Of a stretch of DNA of 21,813 bases, positions 14,816 to 21,813 are shown piece after piece. The DNA is taken from NCBI GenBank assembly GCA_035651055.1, contig DASRGK010000022.1, positions 1 to 21,813 on the forward strand. The letters run 5' to 3'. Source of the DNA: JAFKKF01 sp035651055 (lineage in GTDB: Bacteria; Pseudomonadota; Alphaproteobacteria; Rhizobiales; Kaistiaceae). Under the pieces are notes generated by a model, which worked only from the letters and a program-made list of their open reading frames with translations, did not search any database and was not told where the DNA came from. A program made the position numbers and the translations under genes. Numbering within the stretch: position 1 is the first letter of the stretch; every line of letters begins with the position of its first letter.

Positions 14816-16297
14816 CTAACCCGCCTCGGCCAGGAGCGAAAGCTGGCGGACGTTGTCCCGGCGTTCCATGTCGGTCAGGCGCGTCGGGTAGTCGCCGCTG
14901 AAGCAGGCGTCGCAGAACTGCGGCTGGGCGGCATCGCGCCGGGCCTTGCCGAGCGCCCGGTAAAGGCCGTCCATGGACAGGAAGGCGAGGCTGTCGACCT
15001 TGATGTAGGCGGCCATTTCCGCGACGCTCATGCGCGCGGCGATCAGCTTCGATTTCTCCGGCGTATCGACGCCGTAGAAGCAGGAATCCGTGGTCGGCGG
15101 GCTGGCGATGCGCATGTGCACCTCGCGGGCGCCGGCATCCCGCACCATCTGCACGATCTTCAGCGACGTGGTGCCGCGCACGATCGAATCGTCGACCAGG
15201 ACGACGCGCTTGCCGGCAAGCACGTCGCGGTTGGCGTTGTGCTTGAGGCGAACGCCCATGTGGCGGATGGCGTCGCTCGGCTCGATGAAGGTGCGGCCGA
15301 CATAGTGGTTGCGGATGATACCGAGCTCGAACGGGATCGCTGCCGCCTCGGCAAAGCCGATCGCGGCGGGCGTGCCGGAATCGGGCACCGGCACGACCAG
15401 GTCGGCGGCGGCGGGCGACTCCGCCGCCAGCTCCGCGCCGATCTTCTTCCGCACCTCGTAGACGCCTCGCCCTTCGACGGTGGAGTCGGGTCGCGAGAAA
15501 TAGACGTATTCGAAGATGCAGAAGCGGGGCTTGGCCGGCGGGAAAGGACGCAGGCTTTCGATCCCGGTCTCGGTGACCACCACCATCTCGCCCGGCTCGA
15601 TGTCGCGCACGAAGCGGGCGCCGATGATGTCGAGGGCGCAGGATTCGGAGGTGAGGATCGGGGCGCCGTCGAGGTCGCCGAGGATGAGCGGGCGCACGCC
15701 CAAGGGATCGCGGCAGCCGATCATCTTCTTGCCGGACAGGCAGACCAGCGACCAGGCGCCCTCCAGTTCGCGGAGCGCGTCGATCACCTTCTCGACCAGA
15801 CGCTCGCGGCGGCTGGTGGCGACGAGATGGAGGATCACCTCGGTATCCGAGGTCGACTGGAAGATCGAGCCGTGGCGCTGCAGCCGGTCGCGGAGCGAAA
15901 GCGCGTTGGTGAGGTTGCCGTTATGGGCGACCGCGAAACCGCCGCCGGAGAACTCGGCGAAGAAGGGCTGGATGTTGCGCTCGAGCGAGCCGCCGTGGGT
16001 GGCGTAGCGCGTGTGGCCGAGGGCCCGGGTGCCGGCGAGGCGGTCGATGACCGGCCGCGCGGTGAACGAGTCGCCGACGAGGCCGACATGGCGCTCGGTA
16101 TGGAACTGGACGCCGTCGAAGGAAACGATGCCCGCCGCCTCCTGTCCGCGATGCTGGAGGGCATGCAGCCCGAGCGCCGTCAGCGCCGCCGCGTCCTGGT
16201 GCCCGAAGACGCCGAAGACCCCGCATTCCTCGTGCAGCTTGTCGTCGTCGAACGGCAGGCCGGCGAGGGGGTCGGGGAGGGCGTTCCGGTCGATCAT
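14816..16297 (-). CDS. purF: Amidophosphoribosyltransferase
   Basis: Makes 5-phosphoribosylamine from PRPP and glutamine, the first committed step of purine synthesis. The protein is 493 aa. A 24-residue propeptide ends in HEE before the catalytic N-terminal nucleophile C25 (CGVFG). The glutaminase domain includes GHTRYATHG and AHNGNLTN. The phosphoribosyltransferase domain has the PRPP loop VLVDDSIVRGTT (366-377). Four Cys (C260, C406, C462, C465 in CDAC) match the 4Fe-4S ligand pattern of the Bacillus-type enzyme, so this is the propeptide-bearing, iron-sulfur class. The gene lies 1 bp after cvpA, the usual partner, and 24 bp ahead of hicB. Confidence 0.97.
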   Translation of the reverse strand: MIDRNALPDPLAGLPFDDDKLHEECGVFGVFGHQDAAALTALGLHALQHRGQEAAGIVSFDGVQFHTERHVGLVGDSFTARPVIDRLAGTRALGHTRYATHGGSLERNIQPFFAEFSGGGFAVAHNGNLTNALSLRDRLQRHGSIFQSTSDTEVILHLVATSRRERLVEKVIDALRELEGAWSLVCLSGKKMIGCRDPLGVRPLILGDLDGAPILTSESCALDIIGARFVRDIEPGEMVVVTETGIESLRPFPPAKPRFCIFEYVYFSRPDSTVEGRGVYEVRKKIGAELAAESPAAADLVVPVPDSGTPAAIGFAEAAAIPFELGIIRNHYVGRTFIEPSDAIRHMGVRLKHNANRDVLAGKRVVLVDDSIVRGTTSLKIVQMVRDAGAREVHMRIASPPTTDSCFYGVDTPEKSKLIAARMSVAEMAAYIKVDSLAFLSMDGLYRALGKARRDAAQPQFCDACFSGDYPTRLTDMERRDNVRQLSLLAEAG

Positions 16298-16298
16298 C

Positions 16299-16976
16299 CT
16301 AGTTGGCGCGTTTGGGCGGGTTGGCGTCGCTGTTCTCGATCATCCGCTGCAGGGCGTCGTCATTGTATTTGGGCGCCGGCTCGATGCTGCCGGTGGTCGG
16401 GTTGGCCGGCGTGACCGCCGGGCCGGCGGGCGGCTCGGGGGATTCGCCGGGCACGTCGGGGGAATCGTCTTCGGTCGCCGGCTTCTTCGAGAGGAGGCCC
16501 TCGAGGTCCTTGGGCAGGATGGCCGTCAGCTTGGCGTCGAGGACGTCGAGCATGGGCTTGGTCCTGGCCTGCGCCACCCAGGCCGGGGGCTTCGGCACGA
16601 GCGCGTTGAAGAAATGCATCGCCACGACAAGGAGGAGCAGGCCGCGCGCGGCGCCGAAGACGAAGCCGAAGGCGCGGTCGGCCGCACCCACCCGGCTGTC
16701 GATGACGTAGTCGGCGATCTTCATCGTGACGTAGCTGGCGATGATGAGGGCAACGAAAAAGATGATCGCCGCGGAAACGATGGTCGCCACCGGCTCGCTG
16801 TCGAAGTACGGCGAAACCAGGGGCAGGAGCGACTTGTAGAGAAAGTAGGCGGCGGCGGCCGCAGCCAGCCACGAGGCGATGGAGAGGACCTCGCGGACGA
16901 ACCCGCGGACCATCGCGAGGATCGCGGAAATGAGCACGACAACGATCACGATGATGTCGAGAATCTCGATGGGCAT
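16299..16976 (-). CDS. cvpA: CvpA-family inner membrane protein
   Basis: A 225 aa protein with four hydrophobic segments at about 4-24, 30-50, 63-84 and 105-125, and the conserved GFVREVLSIASW and RAFGFVFGAARG stretches. Beyond 150 it has a long Pro/Glu-rich tail predicted to be soluble. CvpA is named for colicin V production, but its general role is in envelope homeostasis; mechanism is unsettled. The cvpA-purF pairing is widespread in proteobacteria and is preserved here with only 1 bp between stop and start. A 153 bp gap separates it from radA, so it may have its own promoter. Confidence 0.92.
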   Translation of the reverse strand: MPIEILDIIVIVVVLISAILAMVRGFVREVLSIASWLAAAAAAYFLYKSLLPLVSPYFDSEPVATIVSAAIIFFVALIIASYVTMKIADYVIDSRVGAADRAFGFVFGAARGLLLLVVAMHFFNALVPKPPAWVAQARTKPMLDVLDAKLTAILPKDLEGLLSKKPATEDDSPDVPGESPEPPAGPAVTPANPTTGSIEPAPKYNDDALQRMIENSDANPPKRAN

Positions 16977-17129
16977 GCGCTCTGGTCCTGAGGAACGGGC
17001 CGCCTCTGCCGCGGGCCGGCGTTACCTAGCACGATTCTGACGGGCCGGTAGCGCGTCGAAGCGCCCGTGGCAACCGCCAATTCCGGCCGATCTTGCCTAA
17101 ACCTGAGGCATTTGCGAGGCGCTTGCCGA
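16977..17129. other. cvpA-radA intergenic region
   Basis: A 153 bp gap with no gene. A weak hairpin TGCCT-AAACCTG-AGGCA (17094-17110) follows the radA stop on the minus strand and may be a partial terminator. A cvpA-purF promoter is expected here but no convincing pair of boxes could be picked out. Confidence 0.35.
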
Positions 17130-18521
<1,392 letters not shown>

Positions 18522-18544
18522 CCCGATCGATCCCGCCCTTCTAT

Positions 18545-18559
18545 GTTCCTGTTATGTTC
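18545..18559 (+). promoter_or_regulatory. LexA (SOS) box candidate of radA
   Basis: GTTC-CTGTTAT-GTTC matches the alphaproteobacterial LexA consensus GTTC-N7-GTTC exactly, with an AT-rich spacer. It lies 24-38 bp before the radA start, in the expected promoter zone of a repair gene. By chance somewhat less than one such site is expected in the window, so position is the main support. Confidence 0.55.
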
Positions 18560-18648
18560 TCATAGCTTCCCTCTGTTGTCCAGCGAGGGATTTGGATCGC
18601 GCACCGAAGCGTTCCCGCGACCGTTCCGGCCCGGGTGATGAGTTCAGT

Positions 18649-18670
18649 TCATCCTCGCCTCTTGAAGGCG
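18649..18670. repeat. REP-like hairpin copy A
   Basis: TCATCCTC (18649-18656) leads into CGCCT-CTTGA-AGGCG (18656-18670). The TCATCCTC word recurs at 19125-19132 and inverted (GAGGATGA) at 19209-19216. On the minus strand the hairpin is downstream of the candidate RNA and could act as its 3' boundary, though it lacks a U run. Confidence 0.4.
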
Positions 18671-18765
18671 AAGGGGTGGCGGGCGCTCGTTGAACGCCAG
18701 TCCGGTAGTCCGAGTTGGGCGCTCAAGCGGGCGCCCGCCGCGGCGATTTTGAGCCACCGCCTTCC

Positions 18766-18935
18766 GCTCTCCGGTACGGCGCCGTTCTCGCGAACGGTCA
18801 CCGCCCTTAAGGTGGGCAGAACCCACAGCCGGTCGTAGTGCCGGCGGGCGGTCTGACGGCGGCTTCCCGAGGCATAGGGGTGCGAACCCGGCCGGACAGG
18901 AGTCGCCCCCGATCCGGCGTCCCCGAAGGGAGTGC
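18766..18935 (-). ncRNA. Candidate structured RNA, possibly 6S RNA
   Basis: About 170 nt on the minus strand with end-to-end pairing. GC-A-CTCC at the 5' end pairs with GGAG-A-GC at the 3' end, then CGCCG pairs with CGGCG. ACCGCCC/GGGCGGT (18846-18852/18800-18806) encloses two hairpins, GCCGG-N8-CCGGC (18828-18845) and GTGGG-N5-CCCAC (18812-18826). Another perfect hairpin, CCGTTC-GCGA-GAACGG, follows (18782-18797). UUCG- and GNRA-type loops are frequent. Length, closing stem and the 3' CGGCG...CGGAGA segment resemble 6S RNA (CGGCG...CGGAGA in E. coli). The usual neighbour of 6S (ygfA or zapA) is absent. The ends are estimates from the stem. Confidence 0.45.
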
Positions 18936-19124
18936 CGCAGGCGCCGCGTCCCCGCCCCACGCCGATGACGCCTCATGAGCGCGCCCCTTCGCGGGCAGGA
19001 ACGCGGCTGATTATGGGGGCGGAAGAGCCGGCGGGGATAAGTATTTTTTCCGCTGAGAGGAGCTGCGGCTCCGACGTTGGTGGACCTCAAACGACGATCA
19101 TCGCCTCGCCACCCACGCACTCCG

Positions 19125-19216
19125 TCATCCTCTGCGAAAGCAAAGGATCGAGCGCCGCGTCGCGCGGCAAAGGACGGCCCTCGACCACCCGATCCTCCGG
19201 TCAAGCCGGAGGATGA
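19125..19216. repeat. REP-like intergenic repeat pair (copies B and C)
   Basis: Copy B: ATCCT-C-TGC-GAAA-GCA-A-AGGAT (19127-19148), a hairpin with one mismatch and a GAAA loop. Copy C: ATCCTCCGG (19192-19200) and CCGGAGGAT (19206-19214), a perfect 9 bp stem around TCAAG. TCATCCTC stands at the left end and GAGGATGA at the right end, so the unit as a whole is an inverted pair. This resembles the palindromic intergenic repeats common in Rhizobiales genomes; the family cannot be named from one locus. It follows the alr stop and may help end that transcript. Confidence 0.55.
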
Positions 19217-19308
19217 TGCCGGGTGAGCGCTGACAGGGGAGGCGGGCGAGTCCCTCCGGGCTGATGTGGGCCGGGGCTCGAAGCGGTAAGCCAGATGGCG
19301 GCCCGGCC

Positions 19309-20439
19309 TCAGCCGCGATAGATGCGCTCGTAGCGCCGCCCAAGCTGGGTGAGGAACTCGTACCCGACGGTGCGGGCATGGCCCGCCACCTCGTCCACCT
19401 TGACGTTCGGACCGAAGAGCTCGGCCCAATCGCCGCGCGATGCGGCGCGGATGTCGGTGACGTCGACCGCGATCAGGTCCATCGAGACGCGGCCGAGGAT
19501 GCGGGCAGGGCGGTTGCGGATGACGACATGCGCGCCTTTCCGCTCGTCGCTCGAACCGGTGACGCGGTGGTAGCCGTCGGCATAGCCGGCGGAGAGGATC
19601 GCGATCCGGCTGGGGCGGCGCAGCCGCTCGGTCGCGCCGTAGCCGACCGTCTCGCCCGCCTCGGCTTCGCGCACCATCAGCACGCGCGCTTCCGCCGTGA
19701 CCACCGTCTGCATCGGCACCGGTACGCCCGGACCGGGCGAGGCGCCGTAAAGCGCGATGCCCGGGCGGACGAGGTCGAAGTGGAAATCCTCATCGAGATA
19801 GATGCCGGCTGAGTTGGCGAGCGATGCCGGGATTTCGGGGAACTGCGCGGCAATCTCGCGGAAAAGCGTCAACTGTCGCCGATTGAGCGGGTTCGCGGCT
19901 TCCTCCGAGACGACGAGGTGGCTCATCAGGAGGTTCGGCGCGATGGCCGCGAGCAGGTCGGGCCGGCGGGCGAGTTCCAGCGCTTCGTGGAGCGACAGGC
20001 CAAGCCGGTTCATGCCCGTGTCGACGTGGACGGCGCAGCCGGTGGCGGCGCCCGTCTCGCGGAAGGCCGCCCATTCCTCGATCTCGCCCCAGGAATTGAG
20101 CACCGGGCGGAGGTCGGCGGCGGCAAGCGCCTGCGACGTTCCGGGAAGGAGGCCGGCGAGGACGTAGATGGTCACGCCCGGCGCGGCGGCGCGCAGCCGC
20201 TGGCCTTCCTCGGGAAGCGCCACGAAGAAGGTGCGGCAGCCGGCGGCGGCGAGCGCGCTACCGGCCGGCGCGATGCCGATGCCGTAGGCGTCGGCCTTGA
20301 CGACCGCAGCCGTCTCCGCGACGCGGACGCGGGCGCCGACCTGCCGCCAGTTCTCGGCCAGCGCCCCGAGGTCGATGGTGAGACGCCCGCCGGCGAGAGC
20401 CGGGTCGGTCAGGCCTGGCGGGCTGAGCAGTGCATCCAT
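19309..20439 (-). CDS. alr: Alanine racemase
   Basis: A PLP enzyme that makes D-alanine for peptidoglycan, 376 aa. The PLP lysine is K48 in VVKADAYGIG, the VDTGMNRLG loop is at 139-147, and the catalytic Tyr on the partner face is Y267 in VGYGAT. The C-terminal beta-domain has GRVSMDLIAVDVTD, which contributes substrate-binding residues. The start ATG at 20439 adds about 20 residues ahead of the first strand, normal for the family. It lies 52 bp after the SRPBCC gene on the same strand and shows the conserved position between dnaB and radA. Confidence 0.96.
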   Translation of the reverse strand: MDALLSPPGLTDPALAGGRLTIDLGALAENWRQVGARVRVAETAAVVKADAYGIGIAPAGSALAAAGCRTFFVALPEEGQRLRAAAPGVTIYVLAGLLPGTSQALAAADLRPVLNSWGEIEEWAAFRETGAATGCAVHVDTGMNRLGLSLHEALELARRPDLLAAIAPNLLMSHLVVSEEAANPLNRRQLTLFREIAAQFPEIPASLANSAGIYLDEDFHFDLVRPGIALYGASPGPGVPVPMQTVVTAEARVLMVREAEAGETVGYGATERLRRPSRIAILSAGYADGYHRVTGSSDERKGAHVVIRNRPARILGRVSMDLIAVDVTDIRAASRGDWAELFGPNVKVDEVAGHARTVGYEFLTQLGRRYERIYRG

Positions 20440-20491
20440 TGCCGAGCGGACTAGCAGAAAACCGCGGCAGGCGTGAGGCGGTCCGCGAAAG

Positions 20492-21007
20492 CTATGAAGC
20501 GGCGAGGGCCTTCACGTAGGCGTCGAGCATCCCCGGCCAGGCCTTCGCCATCTCCGCCTTGTACTTCTCCCAGCCCTCGCCGTGGCGCGGGAAGTCGCGG
20601 TGGACGAGGAGGATGCTGCCGCCGCCCTGGTCGTTGGCCATGAAGCGGACGTCGATGCGCGAGGCCGCTGCTTCCTCCGGTTCGGGCGAACGGTCCGGCC
20701 GGATCTGCCAGGTGAGGACGATGTGGCCGGGGCGGCTGATCGTCAGCACCTTGCCCCAGACGCGCTCCTCGCCGCTTTTGGTCCGCTCGTAGCAGCGACC
20801 GCCGAACATCGGCTCGATGACGATGCGGTCGAGATCGTCCTGCGACCACGTATTGCGGCGCGGCCACCAGGTATCGGCCTTGTCGACGAAGACCGCGAAG
20901 GCCTTGTCGGCCGGCGCGGCGAGCGGACGGGTGAGGCTGAACAGCTCGCGCGTCTCGGTGACGCCGCCGCCGCTTTCGCCTTTCCTGCCGAACAGCCAGC
21001 CGAACAT
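20492..21007 (-). CDS. SRPBCC (AHSA1/START-like) domain protein
   Basis: A 171 aa protein with a single ligand-binding-type SRPBCC fold: the first strand FSLTRPLAAPADKAFAVFVD, a Trp-rich turn TWWPRRNTW, strands around MFGGRCYERT and WGKVLTISRPGHIVLTWQI, and the closing long helix (about 146-170). The GGRCYE and P-x-x-W-like segments resemble AHSA1-type activator proteins. No known ligand. A short N-terminal stretch (MFGWLFGRKGESGGG) precedes the domain. It lies 7 bp after dnaB and 52 bp ahead of alr. It interrupts the dnaB-alr adjacency I know from relatives, though its GC matches its neighbours, so it may be an old insertion. Confidence 0.85.
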   Translation of the reverse strand: MFGWLFGRKGESGGGVTETRELFSLTRPLAAPADKAFAVFVDKADTWWPRRNTWSQDDLDRIVIEPMFGGRCYERTKSGEERVWGKVLTISRPGHIVLTWQIRPDRSPEPEEAAASRIDVRFMANDQGGGSILLVHRDFPRHGEGWEKYKAEMAKAWPGMLDAYVKALAAS

Positions 21008-21014
21008 CGGGCGC

Positions 21015-21813
21015 TCAACCGTAGGACTGGGGCAGCGATCCGCTTTGCGCCAGATTGGAGAAGCGGGTGAGGTGATCCTCGAAGAGCAGCTGGATGGTGC
21101 CGGTCGGGCCGTGGCGCTGCTTGCCGATGATCGCCTCGGCGATGCCGTGGACCTGCTCCATCTGCTGCTGCCACTGCTCGTATTCCATGGTGCCGGGGCG
21201 CGGCTCCTTGTTCTTCAGGTAGTACTCCTCGCGGAAGACGAAGAGCACCACGTCGGCGTCCTGCTCGATCGAGCCCGACTCGCGCAGATCGGAGAGCTGC
21301 GGGCGCTTGTCCTCGCGGTTCTCGACCTGCCGCGAGAGCTGCGACAGCGCCAGAATGGGAACGTTAAGCTCCTTGGCGAGCGCCTTCAATTGGTTGGTGA
21401 TCTCGGTGACTTCCTGGACGCGGTTGTCGGCGCCGCGGCGCGAGGAGCCCTGGAGGAGCTGGATGTAGTCGACGACGACGAGGTCGAGGCCGCGCTGGCG
21501 CTTCAAGCGGCGGGCGCGGGCGGCAAGCTGGGCGATGGTGAGGCCGCCGGTCTGGTCGACGAAGAGCGGCGCCTTCTGCATCTCGCGAGCGGCCGCCACG
21601 ATCGCGGCGAACTGGTCCTCGGTGATGCGGCCGCGCCGGATGTCGGAGGAGGGCACGCCGGACTGCTCCGCGACGATGCGGGTAGCGAGCTGCTCGGCCG
21701 ACATTTCGAGCGAGAAGAAGCCGACGATGCCGCCGTTCACCGTCTTCATCGAGCCGTCCGGCTGGATCTCGCCGCGCCACGAGCGGGCGATATTGAAGGC
21801 GATGTTGGTGGCG
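21015..21813 (-). CDS. dnaB: Replicative DNA helicase DnaB, C-terminal part (5' end beyond the window)
   Basis: About 265 codons of the RecA-like motor domain are visible. Reading begins at ATNIAFNIAR, the segment just after Walker A, so the N-terminal domain and P-loop lie beyond the edge. Visible motifs are FSLEMSAEQLATRI, Walker B VVDYIQLL, the ILALSQLSRQVENR motif, and DLRESGSIEQDADVV. The end is GTIQLLFEDHLTRFSNLA. The common intein sites inside this part are uninterrupted. It unwinds DNA at the replication fork as a hexamer. It heads the dnaB-SRPBCC-alr run in the window. A Met at 21749 is internal and not the true start. Confidence 0.96.
   Translation of the reverse strand, partial: ATNIAFNIARSWRGEIQPDGSMKTVNGGIVGFFSLEMSAEQLATRIVAEQSGVPSSDIRRGRITEDQFAAIVAAAREMQKAPLFVDQTGGLTIAQLAARARRLKRQRGLDLVVVDYIQLLQGSSRRGADNRVQEVTEITNQLKALAKELNVPILALSQLSRQVENREDKRPQLSDLRESGSIEQDADVVLFVFREEYYLKNKEPRPGTMEYEQWQQQMEQVHGIAEAIIGKQRHGPTGTIQLLFEDHLTRFSNLAQSGSLPQSYG

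Larger units (their letters stand above)
18522..19308. other. Gene-free alr-radA gap with repeats, a candidate RNA and a LexA-like box
   Basis: No protein gene is supported in these 787 bp. A 261-codon minus-strand frame across it reads as low-complexity Arg/Gly/Pro protein and includes PASSSGLTGG and FAFAEDDG, phrases that typically arise from translating intergenic repeats. The region holds, from right to left, REP-like hairpins (19125-19216), a candidate structured RNA (about 18766-18935), a third REP-like hairpin (18649-18670) and the LexA-like site (18545-18559), each listed separately. Confidence 0.6.

Noticed and set aside
14621..16414. A 597-codon plus-strand frame opposite hicB and purF
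   Set aside because: Low-complexity mirror frame; purF and hicB on the other strand carry complete family motifs.
18700..18960. Cobalamin or ZTP riboswitch, tmRNA or RNase P RNA in the alr-radA gap
   Set aside because: The B12 box, the ZTP CCGCCTGGGCA-type end, a tmRNA tag sequence and the GAGGAAAGTCC motif of RNase P RNA were looked for and not found on either strand.
18644..19429. A 261-codon minus-strand frame filling the alr-radA gap
   Set aside because: It overlaps the end of alr, is Arg/Gly/Pro-rich, and its PASSSGLTGG and AEDDG phrases are typical translations of intergenic repeats, so it is not a gene.

Overview
This 21.8 kb window is ordinary-looking alphaproteobacterial chromosome, most likely from the order Hyphomicrobiales (Rhizobiales). 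The basis is the high GC content (hand counts of single lines give about 67% in housekeeping genes), the gene families, and the gene orders guaB-MAPEG-rsmB-guaA, panB-TPR-der and dnaB-alr-radA-cvpA-purF-SDR, which I know from that group. No species can be named from the sequence alone.

Layout. Positions 3-116 hold the last 37 codons of an integrase-core transposase, so an insertion sequence sits just upstream of guaB. Positions 240-5812 (+) form a GMP-synthesis cluster: guaB, a MAPEG membrane protein, an RsmB-type rRNA methyltransferase, an SDR oxidoreductase and guaA. The 3' end of guaA is duplicated 960 bp further on. Between the two copies lies a lower-GC insert with one unrecognised gene (5839-6729), which looks like a very small genomic island or island remnant at the guaA attachment site. 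Next come an ECF sigma factor with a SnoaL-like C-terminal domain (-) and a divergent small ABM-type protein (+) that share a promoter region with a large inverted repeat. Three tandem secreted L,D-transpeptidases follow (8280-9994, -), then a gene-free 495 bp stretch.

Positions 10490-13573 (+) carry panB, a YfgM-like membrane TPR protein and der. The rest is on the minus strand and reads from the right edge as dnaB (partial), an SRPBCC protein, alr, a 787 bp gap, radA, cvpA, purF, hicB, hicA and an SDR. The gap holds REP-like hairpins, a candidate structured RNA of about 170 nt with 6S-like features, and a LexA-type GTTC-N7-GTTC box just in front of radA. The HicBA toxin-antitoxin pair is wedged with almost no spacing between purF and the SDR.

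Together the window covers purine synthesis (guaB, guaA, purF), pantothenate (panB), cell wall (alr, three L,D-transpeptidases), replication and repair (dnaB, radA), and ribosome biogenesis (rsmB, der). Accessory pieces sit at the seams: an IS end, the guaA island, hicBA, the REP-like repeats and probably the SRPBCC gene. The most novel item is the 960 bp guaA-bounded module with an orphan gene and no visible recombinase. No tRNA, rRNA or CRISPR array was seen.
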